Counted from the stretch's first letter, positions 17,126 to 25,716 are shown. The stretch is 64,000 nucleotides of DNA from Virgibacillus salarius (GCF_039521925.1 NZ_BAAACY010000106.1:1-64000); one strand, 5' to 3'. Notes: a model not told the origin generated them from the sequence alone. Translations and numbers: made by a program.

Positions 17126-17617
17126 GTGAGCTTGAAAAATTATAGCCACGAAGAAATTCAACATATGTCTATGATTGAAGTAGCTAATTTAATTCTTTTG
17201 GATGAGAAAAAAGCTTTTCATTTTAAAGACGTATTTGATAAGATAGCAGAATTAAAAGGATTTACAGACGGAGAAAAAGAAGCTAATATTGCCCAATTTT
17301 ATACGGATTTGAACGTAGATGGTCGTTTTATTACTACTGGTTCAAATATGTGGGGATTAAAACGCTGGTATCCTGTAGAGCAAATGGATGAAGAAGTTAC
17401 CGTCGCACCTAAAAAGAAGAAAAAAGCGAAGAAGAAAAAAGAAGAAGATGTAGAAGATGATTTAGATGTTGTAGAAGATGATCTAGAGATTTTTGAAGAC
17501 GATTTTGATATCGATGATATGGATGAAGAGATTGATGAGGAATTCGATGAAGAATTTGATGAAAATGATGAGGATTATGAAGAAGACGATGACGATAATG
17601 AAGAGTTAGAGCGTTAA
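17126..17617 (+). CDS. rpoE: RNA polymerase delta subunit
   Basis: Gram-positive specific RNA polymerase subunit that speeds recycling and changes promoter selectivity. The 163-residue protein has a folded N-terminal HARE-type domain (about residues 1-90, with LLDEKKAFHFKDVF). A lysine tract KKKKKAKKKKEED (about 94-106) follows, then an unstructured, very acidic tail of about 55 residues, almost all D and E. Basic tract then acidic tail is the diagnostic layout. GTG start with an AAAGGGAG site. It lies before pyrG as in B. subtilis. Confidence 0.95.
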   Translation: MSLKNYSHEEIQHMSMIEVANLILLDEKKAFHFKDVFDKIAELKGFTDGEKEANIAQFYTDLNVDGRFITTGSNMWGLKRWYPVEQMDEEVTVAPKKKKKAKKKKEEDVEDDLDVVEDDLEIFEDDFDIDDMDEEIDEEFDEEFDENDEDYEEDDDDNEELER

Positions 17618-17646
17618 AAGTGTTAAATAATGGATTTGAAGTAAGC

Positions 17647-17749
17647 TTGACTTTTTATAGCTGGATCAGTACAATTTAAATTGGGCTCTTTTATTTTAAT
17701 TATCGAAGCGTTTCCCCATCCAACTTGGGGAGGCGCTTTTATTATTTTT
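17647..17749 (+). promoter_or_regulatory. pyrG promoter and CTP-sensing attenuator leader (reiterative G type)
   Basis: TTGACT (17647), a 17-base spacer and TACAAT (17670-17675), then 7 bases to the start-site run GGGCTC at 17683. Downstream, AAGCGTTTCCCCA (17706-17718) pairs with TGGGGAGGCGCTT (17726-17738), followed by TTATTATTTTT. This matches the B. subtilis pyrG mechanism. When CTP is scarce, polymerase stutters G residues at GGG before the first C. The resulting poly-G 5' end pairs with the TTTCCCC arm and blocks the terminator. All parts are visible; the mechanism is established for pyrG in Gram-positives. Confidence 0.9.
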
Positions 17750-17855
17750 CAGCAGATAAGTACAAGATAAATGTAATAGATAAAGCTACCCATCATTTAC
17801 CCATTCATTTAACAAATCAAGATAAGAAAATCATGTAAAGAAAGAGGGAAAGACG

Positions 17856-19469
17856 ATGACAAAGTATATATTTGTGACTGGAGGAGTTGTATCTTCTTTA
17901 GGGAAAGGAATTACAGCTGCTTCCTTGGGACGTTTGTTGAAAAATCGCGGTCTAAAGGTAACTATTCAAAAGTTTGACCCATATATTAATGTTGATCCTG
18001 GAACGATGAGTCCTTATCAGCACGGGGAAGTATATGTAACCCAGGACGGCGCGGAAACAGATTTGGACTTGGGGCATTATGAACGATTTATTGATATTAA
18101 TCTGAATAAATATAGTAATATAACAACCGGTAAAGTCTATTCGAGTGTAATTCGTAAAGAACGTAGAGGCGATTATTTAGGTGGAACAGTTCAAGTCATT
18201 CCACATATTACTAATGAAATTAAAGAGCAAGTTTTTCGTGCCGGTGAAGCAACAGGTGCAGATGTAGTGATAACCGAAATCGGTGGCACAGTAGGTGATA
18301 TTGAATCCTTGCCATTTTTAGAAGCAATTCGTCAAATCAAGAAGGATGTAGGAAGAGATAGTGTAATGTATTTGCATTGTACGCTTGTTCCTTATATTAA
18401 GGCTGCTGGTGAAATGAAAACGAAGCCTACCCAACATAGTGTTAAAGAGTTACGTTCGCTAGGAATTCAACCTGATGTAATTGTATTACGTACAGAAAGT
18501 GCGATTAGCAAAGAAATGAAGGAAAAAATTGCTTTATTCTGTGATATTAATGAAAAAGCGGTTATAGAAATGCGAGATGCAGATACGCTATATCAAGTGC
18601 CTATCTCCTTGCAGGAACAGCAATTAGATCAACTAACATGTAGTCATTTTGGACTTGATTGCCAAGAAGCAGATATGGAAGAGTGGAAAACGCTTGTATC
18701 TAAAGTACGTAATTTATCCAAAAAAGTGGATATCGCACTTGTTGGGAAATATGTTGAATTACCGGATGCATATATTTCCGTTGTCGAAGCATTAAAACAC
18801 GCTGGTTTTGTTTATGATGCAGATATTAATGTACATTGGATTAATTCTGAGAAGCTAGATCAGGAAACGATTCATAAATCTTTAGAAAATGTAGATGGTA
18901 TCTTAGTTCCGGGAGGATTTGGAGATCGTGGTATAGAAGGGAAAATTGTAGCTATTCAATATGCTAGAGAAAATAAAATCCCATTTTTGGGAATTTGTTT
19001 AGGGATGCAACTAGCAACAGTTGAGTTTGCTCGTAATGTACTGGATTTGCAAGGAGCACATTCAGCAGAAATTGATCCGAGTACACCTTATCCAATTATT
19101 GATTTATTACCAGAGCAGAAAGATGTTTCTGACTTAGGTGGTACATTGAGGTTAGGTATATATCCTTGCAAGCTTCAAGACAATACGAAAACAAGAGCAG
19201 CTTATGATGGTGAAGAATTTATTGAAGAAAGACATCGACACCGTTACGAGTTTAACAATGCGTATCGTGACCAAATGATAGAACATGGATTTGTCTTTTC
19301 TGGTACAAGTCCAGATGGTCGACTTGTTGAAACAATTGAAATTGAAGATCATCCATGGTTTGTTGCTAGTCAATTTCATCCGGAGTTTACCTCCCGTCCA
19401 ACAAGACCTCAATCGTTATTTAAAGGATTTATTGGAGCAGCAGTAAAACAAAATGAAGCGAAAAAATAA
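17856..19469 (+). CDS. pyrG: CTP synthase
   Basis: Converts UTP to CTP using ATP and glutamine. The 537-residue protein has the N-terminal synthase domain (KYIFVTGGVVSSLGKGITAA at residues 3-22, DPYINVDPGTMSPYQHGEV). The C-terminal class I glutamine amidotransferase domain has nucleophile Cys in FLGICLGMQ (about 382) and the catalytic HPE in SQFHPEFTSRP (about 510). Length is normal. Its expression should be governed by the GGGC-type leader just upstream. A strong bidirectional terminator follows 35 bases after the stop. In B. subtilis ywjG follows, then spo0F; ywjG is missing here and repeats stand in its place. Confidence 0.97.
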   Translation: MTKYIFVTGGVVSSLGKGITAASLGRLLKNRGLKVTIQKFDPYINVDPGTMSPYQHGEVYVTQDGAETDLDLGHYERFIDINLNKYSNITTGKVYSSVIRKERRGDYLGGTVQVIPHITNEIKEQVFRAGEATGADVVITEIGGTVGDIESLPFLEAIRQIKKDVGRDSVMYLHCTLVPYIKAAGEMKTKPTQHSVKELRSLGIQPDVIVLRTESAISKEMKEKIALFCDINEKAVIEMRDADTLYQVPISLQEQQLDQLTCSHFGLDCQEADMEEWKTLVSKVRNLSKKVDIALVGKYVELPDAYISVVEALKHAGFVYDADINVHWINSEKLDQETIHKSLENVDGILVPGGFGDRGIEGKIVAIQYARENKIPFLGICLGMQLATVEFARNVLDLQGAHSAEIDPSTPYPIIDLLPEQKDVSDLGGTLRLGIYPCKLQDNTKTRAAYDGEEFIEERHRHRYEFNNAYRDQMIEHGFVFSGTSPDGRLVETIEIEDHPWFVASQFHPEFTSRPTRPQSLFKGFIGAAVKQNEAKK

Positions 19470-19503
19470 TGGATCAAGAGGCTGGGACAAAACCCAGTAG
19501 AAT

Positions 19504-19547
19504 AAAAAAGTGTCACGCACCAGTTGATTGGTGTGTGACACTTTTTT
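19504..19547 (+). terminator. Strong bidirectional terminator after pyrG
   Basis: AAAAAAGTGTCAC and GTGACACTTTTTT pair, with the inner CACCA/TGGTG continuing the stem around a 6-base loop. A-run and T-run on either side allow termination in both directions. It is preceded by AGGCTGGGACAAAACCC, a string often seen next to terminators in Gram-positive genomes. Confidence 0.88.
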
Positions 19548-19636
19548 ATCTAATTTAATAATTTTTGTACGCAAAAAGGATACCTTCTGATAAAGTTAAA
19601 GTAACCACACCATAACAGAATCGGAGGCATCCTTTT

Positions 19637-19774
19637 ATGTTTAAACATTATAACATGAATCAAATAATTTTGCCGCTAGATTTAGAAATCAAACTTCAAG
19701 AAAATGATATAGCTTACACCATTCATCATGTCATAGAGAGTATCTCAGTTCAGCTTGTAAGGATTGCCTCTGGA
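19637..19774 (+). pseudogene. 5' remnant of an IS1182-family transposase gene
   Basis: The first ~46 codons read MFKHYNMNQIILPLDLEIKL..., the characteristic beginning of IS1182-type transposases. The homology stops at about 19774, where a TTTATC-type repeat (R4) begins; an intact transposase would be about ten times longer. An RBS-like GGAGGC precedes the ATG, so the left end of the element is probably retained from about 19562. Family identification is from recall of the N-terminal motif. The frame that runs on to 19876 is repeat sequence, not protein. Confidence 0.7.
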
Positions 19775-19959
19775 TTTATCTTACATATAATAGGCAGTAA
19801 GCCCCCACCTCACGCAATGATGAACCCAATATGGATAAGTGGGGATCGACTGCCAGTAAATGTCCGATTGGTTTAAAGGCCTTTAGATCATACCCTTGTG
19901 GTACGAACAATCAGTGAGGGTATACAAAATCCCCACTGATTGAAGTTTCACTTTATAAA
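19775..19959 (+). repeat. TTTATCCCRCATATA-type repeat, full copy R4
   Basis: It starts TTTATCTTACATATAATAGG and ends GATTGAAGTTTCACTTTATA. It carries CCCCCAC...AAGTGGGG, ATCGACTGCCAGTAAATG, AAAGGCCTTTAGATCATACCC, AATCAGTGAGGG and CCCCACTGATTG; AATCAGTGAGGG and CCCCACTGATT can pair. It interrupts the IS1182 remnant. Confidence 0.8.
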
Positions 19960-20077
19960 AGCGTTTCACTATTTTGTCAGGCGTACGCGCTTTGGTTGCC
20001 CACTTTTCGCTGGAGTCTTTCCTCCTTTTAAAAAACCCTCTTCTGTTGCTTTAAGGGAAATGAATGTTTTTTTGTAC

Positions 20078-20640
20078 TAAGTTAAGAAAGTATAAAATCG
20101 GTGCAATGACTGCGTTAAGCCAAGTAGTTATTTTGAAATGTTAGATGTATATTGGTGCTCCGACTAATTACTTCGCTTTCCGAGGGCACGGCCTCAACTA
20201 ACTTTGCAAAGAAGAACACGTTGCAAAGTGGATTTTCGGCTCGCGCAATTCCCGCAGGAGTCTACGTAATTAGTCTCCGCTATGAGAAGGTGCAACAATA
20301 CTGTCATAAGTAATAGGTTGACTTTTTTTACAATGGGTAAAGTGAAAATCGCTATCCGTGAGTATAAAAGCAGCTGTGTTACTTCATGCTAGCGTTGTAG
20401 AGCCTAATAATAGCGAAGGGCGGCCACTTCAACTCCTGTGGGAAATGTTTGACCTGAAGATCCACTTTTTTGAGCGGGTTTTGCTAAAAAAGTTAGCTGA
20501 AGGACAAACCCCACGGAAAGGGAAGTGGGCAGCCGGAGTGGTGGTCAAGCAGTAGCTATTATTCCATAATAGCTACTAGAGGAAGCTTAAATCTGAGCAT
20601 TTAGTGATAAGGACTGAGCGAATTTTGCTCCGTTTTTTTA
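20078..20640 (+). repeat. ~565 bp interspersed repeat, copy C (complete)
   Basis: It runs from TAAGTTAAGAAAG to CGTTTTTTTA. The palindromic module is well kept, with 10 bp arms GACTAATTAC/GTAATTAGTC. Small indels near 20140-20160 break the reading frame that is open in copies B and D, which argues against coding. The 3' stems are CGGCCACTTC/GAAGTGGGCAGCCG, GTGGG/CCCAC and GTTTG/CAAAC, then the 12 bp hairpin and the terminator-like end. It occupies most of the pyrG-spo0F interval. Confidence 0.9.
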
Positions 20641-20703
20641 GGTCTATTTCCTTGCGCTTCTTACGAGTTGAGTATGTATAATCAGTAAAAACCTAATATG
20701 ACA

Positions 20704-20733
20704 GCAGGATATCATCTTGTTCATATAGAATAT
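20704..20733 (+). promoter_or_regulatory. Sigma-H promoter of spo0F
   Basis: GCAGGATAT (20704-20712), a 12-base spacer and ATAGAATAT (20725-20733) match the Bacillus sigma-H consensus RNAGGAWWW-N12-RNNGAATWW at every defined position. It lies 44 bases before spo0F, which is a known sigma-H target. Confidence 0.85.
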
Positions 20734-20777
20734 AAGTGATGGGGGATAAATGCTTTTGGAAAGGGGATATTCATTAT

Positions 20778-21137
20778 ATGAAAAAGAAAATTTTAATTGT
20801 CGATGACCAACCTGGAATCTGTATGCTACTGACAGATATCCTTACAAATGAAGGTTATCATGTGGAAACTGCGAAAACAGGTAAAGAAGGATTGGACAAA
20901 GTCACTTCCTCTTCTTTCCAATTATTAATGATTGATTATAAGCTGCCAATTTATAATGCATTCGAGGTAATACGATTGATGAATCAAACAGGTGTATCTA
21001 CACGAACTATTGTAATGAGCGGTATAACAGAAGAAGTTATTCGTGAGAATGAAGATTGTAGCAACGTAGAAAGTGTGCTAACGAAGCCTTTTAATATCCA
21101 AGAAGTATGTGATTTGGTCAAATCAATTATTGGTTGA
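20778..21137 (+). CDS. spo0F: Sporulation phosphorelay response regulator Spo0F
   Basis: Single-domain receiver that takes phosphate from sporulation kinases and passes it to Spo0B. The 119-residue protein keeps the acidic pocket DD (residues 9-10), phosphoacceptor Asp53 in LLMIDYKLP, Ser in place of the switch Thr (IVMSGITEE) and the conserved Lys in LTKPFNI. The start at ATG 20778 (MKKKILIVDDQ) gives the normal length; an upstream in-frame ATG would add 14 unlikely residues. Compared with B. subtilis the loop after the Asp is divergent (KLPIYNAFE instead of KIPGMDGIE). Sigma-H promoter and position before fbaA support the call. Confidence 0.9.
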   Translation: MKKKILIVDDQPGICMLLTDILTNEGYHVETAKTGKEGLDKVTSSSFQLLMIDYKLPIYNAFEVIRLMNQTGVSTRTIVMSGITEEVIRENEDCSNVESVLTKPFNIQEVCDLVKSIIG

Positions 21138-21237
21138 CTAGCAGGATTGTTGCGACTTTGAGTTGTTGTTGGTATTCTAATATTGTAATTAAATTATTTT
21201 CAAATAGGTGCATAGTTCATCTAAGAGGAGGATATAT

Positions 21238-22095
21238 ATGCCATTAGTATCAATGAAAGAGATGCTAGAAAAAGGGAAAGACAATGGTTATGCAGTTGGT
21301 CAGTTCAATTTAAATAACCTGGAATACGCACAAGCGATTCTTCAGGCAGCAGAAGAAGAGAACTCCCCAGTAATCCTTGGGGTATCAGAAGGTGCTGCTA
21401 AATATATGGGTGGCTTCAACGTTGTTGTATCAATGGTGAAGGCACTTATGGAATCGTATGGTACAACCGTACCTGTTGCTATACATTTAGATCATGGTTC
21501 AAGTTTTGCTAAGTGTGCAGAAGCTATTCACGCTGGCTTTACATCCGTAATGATTGATGCATCTCATGATCCACTTGAAGAAAACATAGCAATTACTAAA
21601 AAGGTTGTGGAACTAGCTCATCTTCATGGTGTATCCGTTGAAGCTGAATTGGGAACAGTTGGTGGTCAAGAAGATGATGTGATAGCAGACGGTGTTATTT
21701 ATGCTGATCCAAAGGAATGTAAAGAATTAGTGGATCAAACTGGTATTGATTGTTTAGCTCCAGCGCTTGGTTCAGTGCACGGACCATACAAAGGAGAACC
21801 CAATTTAGGATTTAAAGAAATGGAAGAAATTCTTTCAACTGTTAAATTACCGTTAGTTTTACATGGTGGTACGGGAATCCCTACTAAAGATATTCAGCGT
21901 GCTATTTCTTTAGGTACTGCGAAAATCAATGTGAATACGGAGAACCAAATCTCTCAAACAAACGCTGTACGTCAAGTATTAAAAGATAAGCCTGAGCTTT
22001 ATGATCCACGTAAATACCTAGGACCTGGTACAGAAGCAATCAAGCAAACCGTTATTGGCAAGATGCGTGAATTTGGTTCATCACAACAAGCATAA
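21238..22095 (+). CDS. fbaA: Fructose-1,6-bisphosphate aldolase, class II
   Basis: Zinc-dependent aldolase interconverting fructose-1,6-bisphosphate with two triose phosphates in glycolysis and gluconeogenesis. The 285-residue protein begins MPLVSMKEML. It contains zinc ligands in AIHLDHGSSF (about 85), the VEAELGTVGGQEDD loop, and LHGGTGIP with GTAKINVNTE at the phosphate site. The start at 21238 is set by AAGAGGAGGATAT; the upstream in-frame ATG would add an unsupported 10 residues. A possible promoter TTGCGA-17-TATTCT lies at 21150-21178. It follows spo0F and precedes tal, as in B. subtilis. Confidence 0.96.
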   Translation: MPLVSMKEMLEKGKDNGYAVGQFNLNNLEYAQAILQAAEEENSPVILGVSEGAAKYMGGFNVVVSMVKALMESYGTTVPVAIHLDHGSSFAKCAEAIHAGFTSVMIDASHDPLEENIAITKKVVELAHLHGVSVEAELGTVGGQEDDVIADGVIYADPKECKELVDQTGIDCLAPALGSVHGPYKGEPNLGFKEMEEILSTVKLPLVLHGGTGIPTKDIQRAISLGTAKINVNTENQISQTNAVRQVLKDKPELYDPRKYLGPGTEAIKQTVIGKMREFGSSQQA

Positions 22096-22130
22096 TCGGT
22101 AACAGCTTATTAGTTAGGAGGCGACAATCA

Positions 22131-22772
22131 ATGAAATTCTTTATTGATACAGCCAATATTGATGAAATTCGTGAGGCAAATGCACTTGGCGTTTTAGATG
22201 GTGTCACAACTAACCCAAGTTTAGTTTCTAAAGAGGATGTATCTTTTCACGATCGATTACGTGAAATCACAGAAGAAGTTTCTGGATCTGTGAGTGCAGA
22301 GGTGATTTCCGAGGATGCAGAAGGAATGATTCGTGAAGGGAAAGAACTTGCGGCAATCGCACCAAACATAACAGTTAAAGTTCCAATGACATTGGAAGGA
22401 CTAAAAGCTGTTAAAGCATTTAGCGAATTGAATATTAAAACCAACGTTACGCTAATTTTCAATGCTAATCAAGCGCTACTTGCTGCGCGTGCAGGAGCTA
22501 CGTATGTTTCACCTTTTCTAGGTAGATTAGATGATATTGGCCATGACGGTATGGTATTAATTGAAACCATTTCAGAGATATTTAATAAACATGATATTCA
22601 TGCACAAATAATTGCGGCTTCTATACGTCATCCACTACATGTTATAGATGCTGCTAAAAAGGGTGCGCATATTGCTACTATTCCGTTTAAAGTATTGGAG
22701 CAGCTGGTAAAACATCCATTAACTGATCAGGGAATCGAGAAATTCCTTGCTGATTGGAATAAGCAAAAATAA
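22131..22772 (+). CDS. tal: Transaldolase-like / fructose-6-phosphate aldolase family protein
   Basis: A 213-residue short transaldolase of the MipB/TalC family, equal in size and position to B. subtilis Tal (YwjH). It begins MKFFIDTANIDEIREA and has GVTTNPSLVSKE, the Schiff-base lysine in NITVKVPMTLEG (about 83) and the NVTLIFNANQALLAARAGATYVSPF-type core. In B. subtilis this protein acts as a transaldolase in the pentose phosphate pathway; E. coli relatives are fructose-6-phosphate aldolases, so the name is by orthology. RBS TAGGAGGCG. It is 35 bases after fbaA. Confidence 0.93.
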   Translation: MKFFIDTANIDEIREANALGVLDGVTTNPSLVSKEDVSFHDRLREITEEVSGSVSAEVISEDAEGMIREGKELAAIAPNITVKVPMTLEGLKAVKAFSELNIKTNVTLIFNANQALLAARAGATYVSPFLGRLDDIGHDGMVLIETISEIFNKHDIHAQIIAASIRHPLHVIDAAKKGAHIATIPFKVLEQLVKHPLTDQGIEKFLADWNKQK

Positions 22773-22802
22773 TTGCATAATAATGGAAGAAGTACACATC
22801 CT

Positions 22803-22882
22803 AAGGAACAGAAGCAGCAGTACTTGCTGCAAATAAGTTTGCAAGTCAATGTTAGCATAATTCGATGCTAATCATGTTCCTT
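22803..22882 (+). promoter_or_regulatory. Structured leader candidate between tal and murAB
   Basis: AAGGAACA (22803-22810) and TGTTCCTT (22875-22882) are perfect complements. They enclose GCAGCA-GTACT-TGCTGC or ACTTGC...GCAAGT (alternative pairings), and TTAGCAT-AATTCG-ATGCTAA. This would make a multi-branched RNA. No T-run follows, so it is not a simple terminator; the end is about 20 bases before the murAB start codon. No known riboswitch class is recognised. Confidence 0.45.
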
Positions 22883-22902
22883 GCCTAAGTGGGGTTATCT
22901 TA

Positions 22903-24189
22903 ATGCAAAAAATGTTAGTTGAAGGTGGCCATGTTCTAAATGGCAAAGTACGAATCAGCGGAGCGAAGAATAGTGCTGTAGCGCTATTGCCAGCCGCGAT
23001 TTTAGCTGATTCTAATGTAACTATTGAAGGACTACCAGAGATTTCAGACGTATATACATTAGGCGATTTACTTGAGGAAATCGGTGGTACGGTTTCCTGG
23101 GATGGACAAACCGTTCATATCAATCCTGAGAATATGATTGCCATGCCTCTCCCTAATGGGAAAGTGAAAAAGCTTAGAGCCTCCTATTATTTTATGGGAG
23201 CAATGCTAGGAAAATTTAAAAAGGCAGTTATCGGACTTCCGGGTGGTTGTTTTTTAGGACCACGTCCAATCGATCAGCATATTAAAGGGTTTGAAGCACT
23301 TGGTGCAGAGGTAACGAATGAACAAGGAGCTATTTACCTTCGGGCGAATGAACTTAGAGGTGCAAGAATCTACCTTGATGTTGTAAGCGTTGGTGCAACA
23401 ATCAATATCATGTTAGCTGCAGTAAAGGCAAAAGGAAAAACAGTTATTGAGAATGCTGCAAAGGAACCTGAAATAATTGATGTGGCTACACTGCTTACGA
23501 ATATGGGAGCAAAAATAAAAGGGGTAGGTACGGATGTAATCCGGATTGAAGGAGTACCTTCGCTTAATGGTTGCAGACATACTATTATCCCTGATCGTAT
23601 TGAAGCAGGTACTTACACGATAGCTGCTGCAGCACAAGGGAAAGAGGTTATCATCGATAATGTAATTCCTCCTCATTTGGAATCACTTTTAGCTAAGCTA
23701 CGTGAGATGGGGATATCTATTGAAGAGAGTGCGGAACAGTTACTTATTGCTCCTAAAAGTCCATTGAAAAGTGTTGATATAAAAACACTTGTTTACCCAG
23801 GATTTCCGACAGACCTACAACAGCCATTTACTACCTTGTTGACGAAAGCGGTAAATACGGGTGTGGTTACAGACACGATTTATTCTGCTCGCTTAAAGCA
23901 TATAGATGAATTAAGAAGAATGAATGCGTCTATTAAAGTAGAAGGTGGATCTGCTATTGTCTCTGGCCCCGTTCAGCTACAAGCTGCTAAAGTTAACGCT
24001 ACGGATCTCCGAGCAGGTGCCGCATTAATAATTGCTGGACTTATGGCAGATGGAGTTACCGAAATAACTGGACTCGATCATGTTGATCGAGGATATGAGA
24101 AAATCACAGATAAATTAACCGACCTAGGTGCTAAAATTTGGCGTGAAGAATTGACAGATCAAGAAATTATACAACTACAGAATTCTTAG
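22903..24189 (+). CDS. murAB: UDP-N-acetylglucosamine 1-carboxyvinyltransferase, second paralogue (MurZ/MurAB)
   Basis: First committed step of peptidoglycan synthesis: adds enolpyruvate from PEP to UDP-GlcNAc. The 428-residue protein has the SGAKNSAVALLPA start block and the fosfomycin-binding catalytic Cys in LPGGCFLGPRPIDQH (about 117). GFPTDLQQPF and the ATDLRAGAALIIAGL block follow. A second gene (murAA) lies at 52633. Low-GC Gram-positives keep two copies, and the one in the fbaA-rho region is murAB/murZ. RBS GTGGGG about 8 bases before the ATG. It is preceded by the structured segment at 22803-22882. Confidence 0.93.
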   Translation: MQKMLVEGGHVLNGKVRISGAKNSAVALLPAAILADSNVTIEGLPEISDVYTLGDLLEEIGGTVSWDGQTVHINPENMIAMPLPNGKVKKLRASYYFMGAMLGKFKKAVIGLPGGCFLGPRPIDQHIKGFEALGAEVTNEQGAIYLRANELRGARIYLDVVSVGATINIMLAAVKAKGKTVIENAAKEPEIIDVATLLTNMGAKIKGVGTDVIRIEGVPSLNGCRHTIIPDRIEAGTYTIAAAAQGKEVIIDNVIPPHLESLLAKLREMGISIEESAEQLLIAPKSPLKSVDIKTLVYPGFPTDLQQPFTTLLTKAVNTGVVTDTIYSARLKHIDELRRMNASIKVEGGSAIVSGPVQLQAAKVNATDLRAGAALIIAGLMADGVTEITGLDHVDRGYEKITDKLTDLGAKIWREELTDQEIIQLQNS

Positions 24190-24273
24190 AGAGAAGTTAG
24201 CATAAGGTTAGGGAATACCTTTGTAAAAATTCTTCTCGGGATGAGGATATTTTACAAAAGGGAGAGATACGTA

Positions 24274-25245
24274 ATGGAAAGAAGTTTAACAATGGAATTG
24301 GTTCGGGTTACCGAAGCAGCCGCATTAAAATCTGCTCGTTGGATGGGTAGAGGTAAAAAAGATGAAGCAGATGATGCAGCAACAACAGCTATGCGTGATG
24401 TATTTGATACTATTCCAATGCAAGGTACTGTAGTTATCGGTGAGGGAGAAATGGATGAAGCTCCAATGTTATATATTGGGGAACAGCTTGGCACAGGTCA
24501 TGGACCTGGAGTAGACGTTGCTGTTGATCCACTTGAAGGTACAAGTATTGTTGCAAATGGTTCATGGAATGCACTAGCAGTTATTGCTATTGCTGACAAA
24601 GGTACATTATTACATGCACCAGATATGTATATGCAGAAAATTGCTGTTGGACCAGAGGCTGTTGGGAAGATTGATATCAATGCATCAACGATAGAAAACC
24701 TTCAGGCAGTAGCAAAGGCAAAAAATAAAGCTGTTGAAGATGTTGTGGTAACTGTTCTAGATAGACCTAGACATGAGAAATTGATTCAAGAAATTCGTGA
24801 CGCAGGAGCGCGTATTAAATTAATTTCTAATGGTGATGTAGCAGGTGCAATTAACACCGCTTTTGATGAAACGGGTGTAGACATTTTACTGGGAACTGGT
24901 GGTGCTCCTGAGGGGGTTATAGCTGCAGTTGCATTAAAATGTCTAGGCGGTGAAATGCAAGGGAAGCTCGTGCCATCTAACACAGAGGAAGAAGAACGTT
25001 GTGAAAAAATGGGAATAGCTGATTTGAACAAAGTACTTACGATGAAAGACTTCTGTAGTGGTGATGATGCTATTTTCGCGGCTACTGGTGTAACAGATGG
25101 TGAATTACTAAAAGGTGTACAATTTAAGGGTACAAAGGCTAAAACAGAAACCATTGTAATGCGTGCGAAAAGTGGTACAGTACGATTTATTGATGGTGCG
25201 CATAGCCTGCAGAAAAAACCTGATCTTGTTATTAAACCAGAATAA
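24274..25245 (+). CDS. glpX: Class II fructose-1,6-bisphosphatase GlpX
   Basis: Hydrolyses fructose-1,6-bisphosphate for gluconeogenesis. The 323-residue protein begins MERSLTMELVRVTEAAAL. It has GRGKKDEADDAATTAMR, IGEGEMDEAPMLYIGE and DVAVDPLEGT metal/substrate loops and the LGTGGAPEGV motif. The start at 24274 has AGGGAGAG upstream; an in-frame ATG at 24241 lacks a site. Position between murAB and rho matches B. subtilis ywjI (glpX). A perfect-stem terminator follows about 70 bases downstream. Confidence 0.95.
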   Translation: MERSLTMELVRVTEAAALKSARWMGRGKKDEADDAATTAMRDVFDTIPMQGTVVIGEGEMDEAPMLYIGEQLGTGHGPGVDVAVDPLEGTSIVANGSWNALAVIAIADKGTLLHAPDMYMQKIAVGPEAVGKIDINASTIENLQAVAKAKNKAVEDVVVTVLDRPRHEKLIQEIRDAGARIKLISNGDVAGAINTAFDETGVDILLGTGGAPEGVIAAVALKCLGGEMQGKLVPSNTEEEERCEKMGIADLNKVLTMKDFCSGDDAIFAATGVTDGELLKGVQFKGTKAKTETIVMRAKSGTVRFIDGAHSLQKKPDLVIKPE

Positions 25246-25312
25246 CGTATGAAAATAATGAAATGTGGTTACAACTGTTGTGTGTAGCTATACTTTCTTT
25301 TTTAGAGATGAT

Positions 25313-25351
25313 AGAAAAGGAAGCCAGTCAAGTGTAGTGGCTTCCTTTTCT
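25313..25351 (+). terminator. Terminator after glpX
   Basis: AGAAAAGGAAGCCA (25313-25326) and TGGCTTCCTTTTCT (25338-25351) form a perfect 14 bp stem with an 11-base loop; the 3' arm supplies the T-rich end. Confidence 0.85.
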
Positions 25352-25716
25352 ATATAAACTACAAAATTTAGCATGTGCTGTATTTTAAAAGCGAACAATA
25401 ATTGGAATTAGTGATATACGTAATAAATAATCACTAGCTACCTCAATGTAAATGATGACACAACCTCTAAATCTTTAAGATTTTCTATGATATTTGTCAT
25501 TATGGTGTTGAATATTAATCATCAAAAGAGTATTATGGTATATGTTTAATACATGATTATATCGTTGGACTTCTAATCTAGCTTCCGAAATTTTCTTCAT
25601 TTCTACAAGGACAGACCTTCCAAAAAAGAAGTGAAAATCACAAACTCGTAATAATGCAATGGGTTTTAGTAATTATATTTTTTCTATGTTTAATATTAAA
25701 TAGGCGTGGTGATTTT
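25352..25716 (+). other. rho upstream region
   Basis: About 365 A+T-rich bases before rho. In B. subtilis rho is autoregulated through its leader. Here I see only short inverted repeats (for example CTTTAAG near 25472) and no clear promoter, riboswitch or gene. A 21-codon extension of the rho frame (from 25654) lacks a ribosome-binding site and does not resemble Rho. Confidence 0.4.

Noticed and set aside
19775..19876. Continuation of the IS1182 transposase frame
   Set aside because: From 19775 the DNA matches the small repeat family; the downstream residues are an accident of reading through it.
22773..22902. Simple intrinsic terminator after tal
   Set aside because: The 8 bp stem AAGGAACA/TGTTCCTT is followed by GCCTAAGTGGGG, not a T-run, so it is listed as a leader candidate instead.
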